From Roridomyces roridus (Eukaryota; Basidiomycota; Agaricomycetes; Agaricales; Mycenaceae): DNA of 64,000 nt. Made by a program: the position numbers and the translations under genes. Location of the stretch: NCBI GenBank assembly GCA_029378245.1, contig JARKIF010000082.1, positions 62,001-126,000 of the forward strand, read 5' to 3'. Below the pieces are notes generated by a model. The model was not told the origin of the DNA. It did no database searches and was given only the letters and a program-made list of their open reading frames with translations. Below are positions 21,015-31,838 of the stretch, one piece after another (within the stretch, counting starts at the first letter, position 1; each line of letters begins with the position of its first letter).

Positions 21015-23239
21015 ATGGTGAACACCGCCGATTTTCACGAAACCGACATGATGATTCTCGTCGCCATGCTCTGGTTCCTCTACTGCCTCGTCGTCCTGCT
21101 CATCTTTTGGACAGTCAGGTTTGGCATGGGGGCTTTACGGCGGTACCTCTATTCCACTCCCCTCTGTGGACCCAATTCCAGGGAGAATAGTACGGATTGC
21201 GCGACTCTCGCTGCACGGTACGGCGCGGTGTTCCAGGTCCCGACAGGGACGTTTACACACAACATCGTGCTTTGCGACCCAGCCGCTATTGCGCATTTTT
21301 ATGCGAACGCTCCGGGCATTTATCGCACGCCGGAGCATTTACGCCGGACTACTAAAACCCTCGTACGTAGACAGATCATCTGCAGGCCTCTTCTTCATTT
21401 CTTCAGGTCGGCCGCGGGTTGGCGTGGGCGGAAGGAGAACGGCACCGAAGGTTTCTCTTTTATTCCACTCGATATCTTCTCCTCCTTATTGTTTTCCTTG
21501 AAGCCACCGTCAAGCGCTGGCTCCGCTTTTCACACAAGCCTCCATCGAGCAGAATTTCGTGCCCGTCTTTTTCGAAATGGCTCAAAAGGTTCGATACAAC
21601 CAGCTAAAAAAGCATAAAAACTAACTTGACCACAGATGCACAGTTCGTGGAGGCAAGACCTCCGGACACGACCTCGAGGAATGATAGTCGATATCAAGCA
21701 CTGGTATGTATGTTCCAAAGCGTCGTTCAACGAGTTTAACCTGAATTATGACCAGGATGAACTGCGTCGTGTAAGTCATCCAATCCATTTTATGATACGA
21801 TTTGTCCTCAACACACTACAGCCTCGACAGCCTCGGCGTCGCCGGCTTCGCTCACGACTTTGATTCCCTCAAAGGCGACTACTGCATCGTCACCGCAGCA
21901 TTCCACGCCCTCCGCGCTCCCAAAACTTCTTCTTCGCTTTCCAACACCATCTTCCGCCTGGCGTCGTCCTACGCCCCGAGTCTACTTTTTTCCCTCCCGA
22001 CGGCGAAGAACCGCGTTATCCAGGATTTTCGGGGATTGATGAGTCGTCTAGCGGGGGATGTCCTTGAACGGAGTACTATCAAGGACGGTCTGCCGGATAC
22101 GTCGTTTTTGGGGTTGTTGAGTACGTGTCTATCTGTTTGTTTGAATTGCTGAGGAGTTGAATTGACTTGTAGTTAAATCTTTGGCTGAAAACCCTGCGGG
22201 CGAGTTCCGGTTGTCCCACGAGGAGGTCTTGGCACAGGTGTGAATCTTTTCCCGTGTTTATTGCTCAATTTCAACTTTTTTTCAGATGGTGAGCATTCCC
22301 GGCTTTGGAGTCGAAACCGATAATGACAATACCAGAATACTTTGTTGTTTTCTGGTCTGTTCGACTACCCTAATTCTGTGGCTGTACATTAACTCCATCA
22401 TATAGCCCTTGGTACTACCGCAGGTGAGTTTGTTTAGCGGCTCTTGATAAGTGACTTCATTCTCGTTAGCCTCTCTTTGTGTTCGTACCGCTATTCTTGA
22501 CTCTCAACTTTTGCTGATTCTTTAACAGTGGACCCTAGTCGAACTGGCCAGAAATCCAATTTGCCAAGACACATTGCGTACCGAGCTTCGTCAAGCCGGT
22601 GCCCTATCAACCTACTGCAAAATCTCGAAACTCCCTTACCTGCACGCCGTCGTCTACGAGACTCTACGGCTCCACCCACCGGTAGAAGATACCACACGTG
22701 TCGTACGTTTCCCTCATTCTGAATATGAATGAAAATCCGACCTAACGCACTCTAGGCAAGCGCAGACGACGTCATCCCCCTCAGCGCCCCCATCTCCTCC
22801 AAACTAGGCGAAACCGTATCAAGTATCAGGATCGCCAAGAGCTGCACACTCACTGTACCCATCCAATACGTCAACACGTCCGAAGCGTTCTGGGGCCCGG
22901 GAGCCTTGAAATTCGATCCGGGGAGATGGTGGCAGTGGCAGGATAAGAGCAATGCTGATTTCCCGGGGAACAGGCATCTGGCGTTTGGAGATGGCGCTAG
23001 GGGGTGTATTGGAGCTGACTTTGCGTTCGCTTTGATCAAGGTGGGTGCACAGTTTTACCATGACGGAGAGTGAGCGAGTGGGTGTTGACGGTATTTGACA
23101 TAGGTCGTGCTGGCAGTCACTGTTGCCGGGTTTGAAATCTCGCTGCCGGGAGGGCCGGAGACGGTGATTGCGCCGGTTCAAGGGTGTGTTCCGTTTCCTG
23201 GGATAAGCTCAGAGATGTTGGTGGTCGTACGAAAGCTGT
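21015..23239 (+). CDS. Cytochrome P450 monooxygenase
   Basis: Haem monooxygenase anchored by an N-terminal span (LYCLVVLLIFWTV). Many short exons; the first ones are 21015-21362, 21407-21450 and 21504-21588. Visible landmarks: VGRGLAWAEGERHR with HRQALAPLF after splicing (C-helix), HWMNC and SLGVAGFAHDF, the I-helix as ALGTTA, ExxR in YETLRLHPPVED, and the haem loop FGDGARGCIG with the Cys ligand. The stop at 23239 follows EMLVVVRKL. The region 22240-22510 needs microexons and is the least certain. Because ExxR, PERF-like FDPGRW and haem loop are intact, I treat it as functional. It sits at the inner edge of the right inverted arm. Confidence 0.85.
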
Positions 23240-23720
23240 AACTACGAGCATGTACAATTGGAAATACACGTGCTATACATGGCCGTCGGTATGCACAGAA
23301 CAGGCGTGCCCTCCACTTCCAGGAACTAGTTTTTACTGGAATGTCCCAAAGCGTGGCTCAGTACAGTGCGTATCACGTGAGCTCTGGTTGAAAACGAAAA
23401 TGCGGCAATGTCAAGACAGTAGCTCCCCTCATACCCGTGGTGAAGGTAATGCGGGCACTCTCTTCACCGAATACATGAGCCTGCGAGCCAGAAATGTCGG
23501 AAAGGAACGCAAAAGACGCGCAAATCGGTACTTTTCTCAAGGTCAATCGGGAGGCTTCATTATGAGAACTTGGCATACTTATAAGCGGGGGCGATATTGA
23601 CGTCAAGCAAGATCTCCGCCTACCGAGACCGACAATCGAGATCAGCTGCGTTCGATGGCCAGTACGGGGCCGGAATCGGTGAGCAATTTTGGAATTTTAA
23701 CACGCGAGACTCTAGCCTTT

Positions 23721-24834
23721 CTAAAATTTGTATCCCAGCTCCCGCGAAAGGTACTCCTTGAGCGGGCCGGTCTCCATATCGACCCACTCGACGTCGCGCC
23801 CCTCGTCACTTCCCTGAGCCTCCGGACCGCCAGTAGTATATACCTTTGCGCGCCTGGCCTCGTCGCCTGCCTTCTCGGCGTACATCATCGACCGACGCGC
23901 GCCCTTGCCACCAGGTATGAGCCGCGTGACGAGCCAGAATGCGGTGAACGACGCAAGGTCATGTGTCGCGGAGAAATGGTGCAACATCATGAGATCGGAG
24001 AGACCGACAGAGCTGAGGTGGAAGTGGAAAGTGGGGGACCAATACCCAGGGGAGTTGGGTGTTATCGGCAAGGTATGAGATGTGCCGACGGGCGCGATGC
24101 GTCGATAGAGGGTGTATCCCGGAATGACGTCGAGTGGCTGCGCTCTGTTCGGGGAGATGGGCAACTCCTCAAGAACCAAACGATATGCCTCAAACTCGTT
24201 GAGACCTATTATGGTCTCGCCCGCCGGATCGGTCGTGAGCTTGATCCTAAGAAACTTGAGACAGAGAAGAGATACCGCAAATCAAGAAGACTGACGGCAA
24301 TGCGAGGTTCCCTGGACCCCACGCAGCATCCACCAAGTACCTGTCCGCACTTCCCTCCCAACCCACAACCAGGACCTCGTGCGTCACAGTCCCCCAGTAC
24401 CACCCATCAGCATGCGTCAACGGATCATTCCCGAGCGACCGACACGAGCGGCCTCCAAGTTCCGAGACCGTAAAGCCAAAGAACCTGAGGAGCCCACCAA
24501 ACGTCGCGTTAATGGCGAAGCAGAACGCGCCCTTGTGTTCATGCACGATGCGGTCAAAGGCGCGTGAGCCGAGTGGCATGCCATCGGCCAATGCACTGCC
24601 GAGCTTCACCGGCGTCGAGGGGCCGCTCCAATGCGACTCTGGGACGTGAAGTGGACTGGTATCTTTTGGGATCTGTTCAAGATGTGCTAGGAAGACGGTC
24701 GAGAGCAGCTCGAGCGAGGGCGGAGAATCTAGGAGCGACGCGGGCAAGTTGATGCGGTCCAGATAAGCCGCCGCGTCCTGCCGGTTCAGTGTCGTTTGCG
24801 CAAACGCGTCGGGCGGGTAGGTTGGATAGGACAT
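23721..24834 (-). CDS. Arylamine N-acetyltransferase (NAT), copy 2
   Basis: Mirror paralogue of the NAT at 10453. Exons are 24834-24296 and 24246-23721. Catalytic Cys (HKGAFCFAINATF), His (THEVLV) and Asp (YLVDAAWGP) are all kept. By eye about 11 of the first 180 residues differ from copy 1, including Ala-Tyr to Ala-Phe next to the catalytic Cys, TFG to FFG, and PWN to PGN; later LLNHFSATHGLA becomes MLHHFSATHDLA. No stop or frameshift is seen, so both copies look active, and the changes near the active site could alter substrate range. Confidence 0.92.
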
Positions 24835-25144
24835 GGATGGTGCAGATCAAAGACCAGAATATTTTATATGACTCGATTGTTTGGCGTAGGCGTTCCGTTT
24901 AGGGGCTCCGGAGCGCCGATCACTCCGTGTTGACTTTCGGGCATAAGTACATCGACCGAAGAAAAACTTATTCAGCCCGTCTCCACCGAGAAAACTAAGG
25001 AGAATCGAGATACAAAGAAGCTCTTCATCGAACACGAGCACTGGAACTGTTGTTCAAGTATTATTTCCGGGCGAAGACAAGGTTGACCGACGGCATATGT
25101 AGTTTCATGCCGTCGACTTTATCTGTAAAATAAATCAAATCAGT

Positions 25145-25816
25145 GGCTGACTTTCCATAAGGAAATTTTTAGTTTTCATGCATTTTTCGCGGTGCCAGCG
25201 CCGCCGTCACACTGAGTTTCACCTCGTTTAATGTTGAAATCTATTCGGACTTGTTTCCATAAGCCAAAAGAAATGCCACCGGTAACATGTAGTGTTTTTC
25301 CATCCTGATCCTTTGCTACACGACGCTGAAGGCATTACCGACGCGCCTCTGGCCTCGGCATCGAGACATTGTTGACCCGAACCCTCGGCAGTGTTGCATT
25401 GGCGAGATCGACGCGTCTTTAACGCGTTTTTGACATGTTGCGAGATCGTGAACGCACTCGGAGGCTCTGCCGGTGACTACTTTGCATCAGTCATCAACTC
25501 GAGCCGCTAAATCGAGAGCTAACTGCGCTTGTCGCCTCGATTCGGCATGCATTGATTGTATCATTTACCTGATGGAATGTCGAGATCTGCTAAACGCCGG
25601 TCATTCTGACAGTTTATTGAAGAAATCAAATCTGCAGAGGGGGGGGGGGGGGGGGGTACCCCTCTGCAGATTCATTCAGATTTAAGGTTTGTAGAGGGCT
25701 CAGAGCTGCGTATAAAAGAAATTTTAGCTCCGGGGTCCTGACAGGTGTCGCCGGCAGCTCGGCAAAGTGACGAAAAATCGTTGAAAACATTTGATTTCCC
25801 TTATGGAAAGTCAGCC
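25145..25816. mobile_element. Non-autonomous DNA transposon with 18-bp TIRs and AGT target duplication
   Basis: The left end GGCTGACTTTCCATAAGG is a perfect inverted match to the right end CCTTATGGAAAGTCAGCC, with weaker matching inward for about 70 bp. The 672-bp interior has no long frame. The flanks read AAATC-AGT before and AGT-AGGAT after, and the intact left arm reads AAATCAGTAGGAT at the same place, so the target duplication is AGT (3 bp). A 3-bp duplication is used by PIF/Harbinger and CACTA elements, but these ends match neither terminal consensus I know. Confidence 0.9.
25627..25677. repeat. 18-G run inside an inverted repeat
   Basis: Within the transposon, AATCTGCAGAGGGG is followed by a run of 18 G in total, then TA and CCCCTCTGCAGATT. 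The halves pair as a hairpin of about 14 bp. The exact G count may be an assembly guess. Confidence 0.8.
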
Positions 25817-27833
25817 AGTAGGATATCCACGAGCAAACCCGTCGTCAATTGTGGCCCAAGAACGCATGCAGACGCGAGAAGCCAAGGTGAACACCATTCT
25901 GAAAGGTGTAAAAGAAGGTCTTCAACAGTTGATTACGCTCACCGGAATTCGTGAAGCCTGCCCGTAGACCACACAGTGATCGGTTCGGGTTTGTCGGTAT
26001 CCTGAACGAGACGCAAAACGTCCGATCCCTTCAGTTGGAGTTTTGTGACCCACAAAGAGCCCTCTTTGACCGCGATAATTATTTCCGAGTCGTCTGAGAT
26101 CCAGCGACCGGAATATAATTCAGTCGCGCTGGACGCCAACAACTGATCCAAGGTGGGCTGCAGTCGCCGAAAGATATCGAGAGCCAAATCCCCGACCGCA
26201 GACGAAGTGCCAGTCATGAGAATGGCAACACCGTAAGACATTTCCTGGTTGACTGCAAACACGCTGCGAGATGCACCGAGAACGCCCACTGTCGAATGTG
26301 AGTGAGTTGCAAATGCGCTCATCAGTCACTCACATTTTTGGAATATCCTGACCGGACGGCTGTACGAGTCTCTGATCTTCTCGATCTCCCAAAGCATCCC
26401 AACCTCGGTTGTGTCGTCCATCCAACCATGAATTGGCCGCAGCCACTCCCGTATGACATGGGGAGGCAGAAGACTTTCTGGACGCGTTGGGTCGAGAATC
26501 GTCCGCATGACTTTGATGTAGTCCGACAGGGAACTCATTTGACCTCCGGAGCACGACAGGCATCCAGGAAATCCAAGTCCTTCAGAAACCATGAGCAATT
26601 GAACAGGGAACCATCGGAAAGTATTCACCACTTCGTCACTGTTTTTCGAAGCCACTGCGACATGCGCCTTGTTGCTTGAAGTAACGACAAAATCACTACC
26701 GTTCATGCCCAGCGGGCCAAATATATCACGTTGTGCAAGCTGAGCCCACGTCCTATCCTAGGCGAATCCCGGGACGCTTCAAACGCTGCGTTGGCCGCCA
26801 CAGCGACCTGCCCAAGGAGTGCCATCCCGACGTTGGAATAAATAGGATACGAATACGTCGGAACTGTCAACGGATAATTTTTTAGGCCGCTGATCACTTC
26901 CTCTGTGGTGGGGAACGGCCGTCCGTTGATGGGGGGTGGGCCCGTTCCTTCTAGAGAGTAGGGCCAATTCTTCATATCTCCACGCGGGAACTCGCGTGTA
27001 AGACCAGACATATGGCTCGCCAACTCTCGCAAGGTGATAGGACCAGAGGTGGCCCGAGTTTCGTCTCCGTCTATCCAACCGCCCGGCGCATACGAAAAAT
27101 CGGGCAAGAACTTGTCCACGGGGTCATCTCTATAGAACGAGAATGAGCAGAGAGTAGCCACTGCTTTTGGACTCTTACAATTGCAAAGCACCTCTCTCCC
27201 TGAGCACCAGAGTCTCGAGAGTTGCGAATAGTTTCGACCCAGACGCAATACGAAAGATGCTATGTCTGTCAATAGCTCCACGAGATTCAGGCGTCGTCTC
27301 GTTGGCTCTGAGCGGACCCATCGTAGCTTCGTAGATGGCGCCTTCACCCGTGACGACTGCCACAGCCAATCCGTCGATGCCCCCAGCGAAAAAAGTCCGG
27401 TTTACGACGGCGTCGATGTCTTGGAGGGCTTTATTTATGCCGGGAAAGCCTCTGTGGATTGGCGTTTGAACGAAGATGTTGGGTAATGGTGGGTGGCATG
27501 TTGGTGAAAGAGAGGGGGCCGGCGGTCGCTGACGAATAAAATGTTCTTGAGCGAACAGGGTCAAAGCAGCCGATAGGATCCCAGTGAGCAAAAGAGTTGC
27601 CCAGGAAGTCATAGAACGACGGGGAGAGCTGTGTGGAAGTCGGTACTGCGCTTTCCAGCCTTTCCTCGACATCCGCTTCAGATGATGGACGCCGAGATCA
27701 AGAGCGATGCCAGTGTCGTGATGCTCAGATGTTCACAAGAGCCAAGTATTCTGAAGCAGATAAAAATCTCGTTCATGTACAGTTTCTAGACTAATTCGGT
27801 GCAAGCTAAACGAAGCTGCGGGTATACAACTCA

Positions 27834-28150
27834 GGCGGTCGGGAGTCGGACGGAACGACCCAAGCGCGGCTCGCACTACGAAAATCTCAGTGAATATTCA
27901 ACAAAGGTGAGAAGAAACCCACGCGACAAAAGACCAAACACACTGCTTCAGGACCGAAATTGGAGGCAAGAGACTTGCTGGTGGCGAAAATAGTTGGGCG
28001 TCCCCGATGATCTTCATGGCCGCACCGATAGTCTCGTTCTTGTCCCTCCGAATGTAAGTTCCTCTCTCGCGGTGTGTTGAACTCCGTCGCCGCGTTGAAC
28101 GCTTCTACTGGTCGCCCCGATGCTGCCGCCAACCGATTCTCAACCGAGTA
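27834..28150 (-). repeat. Conserved 3' flank of the multi-span gene, copy 2
   Basis: Counterpart of 7853-8173, reading on the minus strand from TTGAGAATCGGTTGGCGGCAG to CCCGACCGCC. It is very close to copy 1, with single-base indels that change reading frame partway. Confidence 0.6.
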
Positions 28151-28257
28151 TTGTTTTAAAAAGGCGAAGAGAGGAAAGAAGGGTATAGATCTAAAGCGAA
28201 AATTCGAACATGAAAGAAGCATGAGAGAACAAAAACGTACCATCGACACCCGGAAAC

Positions 28258-29816
28258 TTAAATTCGGCGCCGACGTCGAAACCGCCAGCTGTACCATCGA
28301 CTACGAATTGCAGGCATCTGTCGTCAAGATGAGGATGAGGATAAATGTGATTGTATGTGACGCACGATATAAAAGTGGCCGTACAAAATCGCAATCGGTA
28401 CGAGTATAAGCTGAATGACAGTCAGAAACGAACGAAGGAATACCAGCATCGACTCACCAGTTTATGAATAAGATGTAACGCCCTCCATGTCTCCATACAG
28501 ACCCCGATTGCTTCCCATAATTCATGACGCAACTCCCATGCATGCGTGTAAAACTCCCGAATCCTTTCCTCCTTGAAGCGCCGGTTACTGTCGATGAGAG
28601 ATCGAAACATACGTCGTGTCTCTGCGCGGGCCTCCGGACAGTACATCGATTGCCAAAGACGCTGTGATTCAGGAGGCCAGTCGTTGTGCTCGACCCAGAA
28701 CATGGAAATTGGCAAGTAAACGCCAAAGCAAAAGGTCGAGAACGCAATGGCGATGAGTTCTAGGCGCATGGTTAAACGGATGTCATCGCGGTGACGACGC
28801 ATCATCCTGAGGGCCCAGGGAACCGCATGGATGGTCAGCACCACGGTGAGAAGAGCTAGCGTGATTATATTGAGACTGAGGGGTCCGAACATCATCTGCG
28901 CTTCTCGTCAGTCCATGAACGAGCGGATTGAAACAAAGGAATGTACCCAGATATCCCCGGACTCTGGCGCACCGACCAGTGAATATACTGCAGACAGCAG
29001 TTGGCGTAGCCAGTGGTGCATTGCTTGCAGCCTCGGGAGTTCGGGTTCTACGCAGTAGTATATGAACCAAGGAATCCAGCGGAGCTTTGAGGTTGAGGCG
29101 AAAAGACTGAATGGAACGATGTAGACCAGGGAAAACATGGGAAGCACAGGGGTCTGTAAAAGAAGCACGACGGGGCGGTAACAGCGGCGGTAGGTGAAAA
29201 AGACGAGGAAACCCATCGAGTGGCTTGCGAGGGCGAACGAGGCCATCTTGAGATTTTGTCGCCAATGCGGAAGGATATGGACACTGAAAAGGAACTCGAT
29301 GCTATCCCATGCATTCAGGAAGGCATTCTCCACCATGAGCATGATTTGTGTGCACAGGTCGCCGACGAATCGAGGCTTGTCGAAGTAGAGATGATGTGCA
29401 ATCGGAGTCCCAAAGACGATTATGGCGAGATATACGCATATGACATGCATCCATGGATCTCTGTCGGATGATGTTGGGTCCAATTTCTTGGGTTTGGGTG
29501 GAGGATGAAGTGGAGGGCGTGTGTCGGGAGGAGAGGCGTGAAATATTGTGCAAACGATGCAAACGAGACCGATGATGATCGTGGCGATGAGCCCGAGGAG
29601 CGCAGTGTCGGGTAACTCGTTGGGGCTTCTGGAAGGGCCTGGGATGCATCTTGTCGGGGGCAGATAAATTGGAGTGGTCTTGGTGGGCGGCGGCGTGCTG
29701 TACTCAGGAACGACGAGCACTGTCTGATTGTCGACGTTGAAGATGTTGAGAACACCGAACAAAAGGCCACCGAAACTGCGTGGGAGGGCGGAGATTGAGA
29801 ACACGAAGGAGGGCAT
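28258..29816 (-). CDS. Module multi-span membrane protein, copy 2
   Basis: Mirror paralogue of 5935-7739, 470 residues. Exons are 29816-28947 (870 nt), 28895-28458 (438 nt), 28410-28366 (45 nt) and 28317-28258, all phase 0. The start is MPSFVFSISALPRSFGG, with conserved TTPIYLPPTRCIPGP, the same series of spans, the 15-codon exon 3 and a basic tail (YSWRFRRRRRI). By eye about 14 of the first 100 residues differ from copy 1, clearly more than in the neighbouring NAT. It lacks the tandem duplication and looks intact. Its head-to-head partner begins at 29926. Confidence 0.75.
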
Positions 29817-29925
29817 TGTTGTGGTAAAGGACAAGATGTATAATTGAGTGTCAGGAGAGTGGAAACATCAGACGCGTCCATGTCAACAAACCAAAGCATA
29901 TATACCCTTAGACTTGACCACCACC
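29817..29925. promoter_or_regulatory. Shared divergent promoter region, module copy 2
   Basis: A 109-bp gap between divergent start codons. A TATA-like CATATATACC lies at about 29897-29906, some 20-30 bp before the partner gene's ATG. Confidence 0.5.
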
Positions 29926-31225
29926 ATGTTGCACACTCTGGTACATGGCTACCTTATTCCCCTTTTCGACTGGACAGACTGCGGTCCTTCGCACTACTTT
30001 GGCTTGTTCGGTGGGTTCGCTGGCGGTGCGACCCTTGGCGGGCCTGGTTTTCAGGCCTCGGTCGCTGCGTGGGCCAACGAACAATCGAAGAATATGGCGG
30101 CCGTGTTCGCTCGCCTCGCCCAACCCGCCACGCCCAGTCCCTCGCTTCCTCCTTCCTCCGCCCCAACGCCTCCAGCGACCGTGACCGTCACTAGCACAGT
30201 GACATCCCTCCCCACCCCACCACCACCACCACCACCTCGACCATCTTCAACTTGGCGACCGTGACAGTGACCGCTCCAGCGCAGCCTGCCCCTGCCCCGT
30301 CCACAGTAGTCCCGCCGCAATCTACGGCCTCGCGTTCCCAATTCGATAACTTGTCCGTCATCATCATCCTCTGCGCACTGGGCACATTCCTAGCCATTTG
30401 CTCCTACATATGGATCCCTGGCCGCTGCAAGGCAACAGCTCCCGGCGTGGTACTCGCCACTGTTGTTGAGCAGCCAGCCGTCCTGGACGTTCCTCAGGCA
30501 GCAGCTCCAGTCCTTGCCGTCGCGCCGGATCTTCCCCTCATCGACGATGCTCTGGCTCTGGCAGATCTCCCGCCCAGTCCACCCCCTCGTTGGCGAGCAT
30601 TTTCGACCCCATGGAGCACCCAGCGCCGTCATCCCCGTGGCTCGCCGGCTACCCTCATCTGGCCATTGTTGCAGGGCCCCCGTCGTCGCCCTGCCCTTCT
30701 GAGCCTTCGGTTCCTTTGTCGACCCTCAGCAAGGGCAAGGGAAAGGCACGCGAGCAGACCGATGTACGTCGTGTCGTGGACCGCGTCTCGGCCTTCTGCA
30801 GCTCTTCTCGTACCAACCTCCGTGACATGTCCTTAACGGAGCTGGGTCCGCCTCGCGCAGAGAACGACGCGGTGGAAGATACCGGCGTTCTTCGGCGTCT
30901 GGCTGCCGATTTCGCTACCGAAGGCGTTGGGGCGGGCCCACATGCTGGTCCATCTTCCACTCGTCATGCGACAACCTCGCGGATGACCATGGCAGAGTTC
31001 GGTGACGAGAGCGCGTCGGCTGCGGGTGACGAGAAGGAGAACAAAGCCAAGTTGCGCAAAGATGAAGGGCGGGCTCGTCGGGGCCGTCGAGCAAGGAGGA
31101 CGGTCCCCAAACCGCCGTCGCCCGGCGTGCAATTGGCGATGCAGAATGTGAAGGGCCGAGGCCCTCTTGATCGCGAGCTGGCGCAGCACGGCGTGCCAAC
31201 TGGCGTGTGGCTCGTGCAACAGTAG
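29926..31225 (+). CDS. Module partner protein, copy 2 (frame changes twice)
   Basis: Unrecognised; counterpart of the gene at 4565-5701. From ATG 29926 (MLHTLVHGYLIPLFDW) the frame runs through a Pro/Thr-rich region (TVTVTSTVTSLP), then must switch between about 30180 and 30250, inside a CCA repeat, to continue as ATVTVTAPAQPAPAP and a span (LSVIIILCALGTFLAICSYI). A second switch near 30560-30590 leads to SSPWLAGYPHL, GDEKENKAKL (KEN) and GPLDRELAQHGVP. Tail motifs SWLAxYPHL, KEN and RELAQHGxP match copy 1; the rest hardly aligns. The first switch could be an unrecognised intron; I found no good splice pair for the second, so indels or sequencing errors are possible. Confidence 0.55.
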
Positions 31226-31838
31226 AGGAGCACGGCTGTGGCAACGGAACAGAGTCTGTTTTACCCATCATTTCTTTCAGTTCCATTCAACTTCCCAGGA
31301 ACTTCCACTCATCTCTTGTATCGAATACACTATCCCACCTTGTACAACACACACTCTACACAGATTACTGTATCACTATCGACATTCCTATAGCATACCA
31401 CCTAGATAGAATTACATACATACATACATCCTTACTAGCATCGAGAATCAGAGTAAAACCGAACAAACCGAACTTTCATTGCAGTGTATGCAATTGATGA
31501 TCTCCTAGTAGTCTCCTACTGCCGTGCGGCATGTTCAAACGTTGGAATCCATAGTTTTCGCTTTCCCAGACGGAACTTTTGCGGAACACCCAGGCAGCGG
31601 CCAAGTGAAACCGGAAGTATCTGCTCTCCACTTAGTAGCAGCGCATGGAATTTGAATACCAACTTGTTAAAAATCAATGTCCAATAAAAAGCGGCAGATT
31701 CGATTCAGAATTACATGCAAATGAATGGATGGATATCGAGACGGGAACGGGATATTTCAAAGCCCAGCGCGTGTACCAACCCAGCAAATAAATTATTTAC
31801 GCCCCCGCCGTCGTCGTCCAGTTCTTGTTGTCAGATTC
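31226..31838. other. 3' flank of partner gene 2 / 3' flank of HsbA gene
   Basis: Convergent intergenic DNA of about 600 bp, AT-richer than the genes. No gene seen. Confidence 0.5.

Larger units (their letters stand above)
25061..27672 (-). pseudogene. Beta-lactamase-like serine hydrolase, copy 2, decayed
   Basis: Mirror copy of the gene at 8335-10267, starting at 27672 (MSRKGWKAQYRLPHS). The SGSK and YSN motifs survive, but three lesions are visible against copy 1: a net 5-nt insertion near 26754-26760 that breaks the frame after FEASRDSP; loss of one base near 26557, in the codon equivalent to Met of DAMSCSGG; and a 672-bp transposon in the last exon (25145-25816). The 3' end after the transposon still reads VPSVNLVFARK. 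The rest is closely similar to copy 1, so inactivation is fairly recent. Confidence 0.85.
23606..29816 (-). repeat. Right arm of the large inverted duplication
   Basis: Mirror copy of 5935-11691, in the opposite orientation: NAT, serine hydrolase pseudogene, multi-span gene. It contains a 672-bp transposon (25145-25816) that the left arm lacks, and only one unit of the left arm's tandem duplication. The arms differ by many substitutions and small indels, so they are real and separately maintained. Confidence 0.9.

Noticed and set aside
22240..22510. P450 as a pseudogene because the I-helix region reads poorly
   Set aside because: Microexons explain it, and ExxR, haem loop and termini are all in frame.
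5935..29816. The inverted arms as an assembly artefact
   Set aside because: Arms differ by many substitutions, a tandem duplication and a transposon with its empty site, so they are independent sequences.
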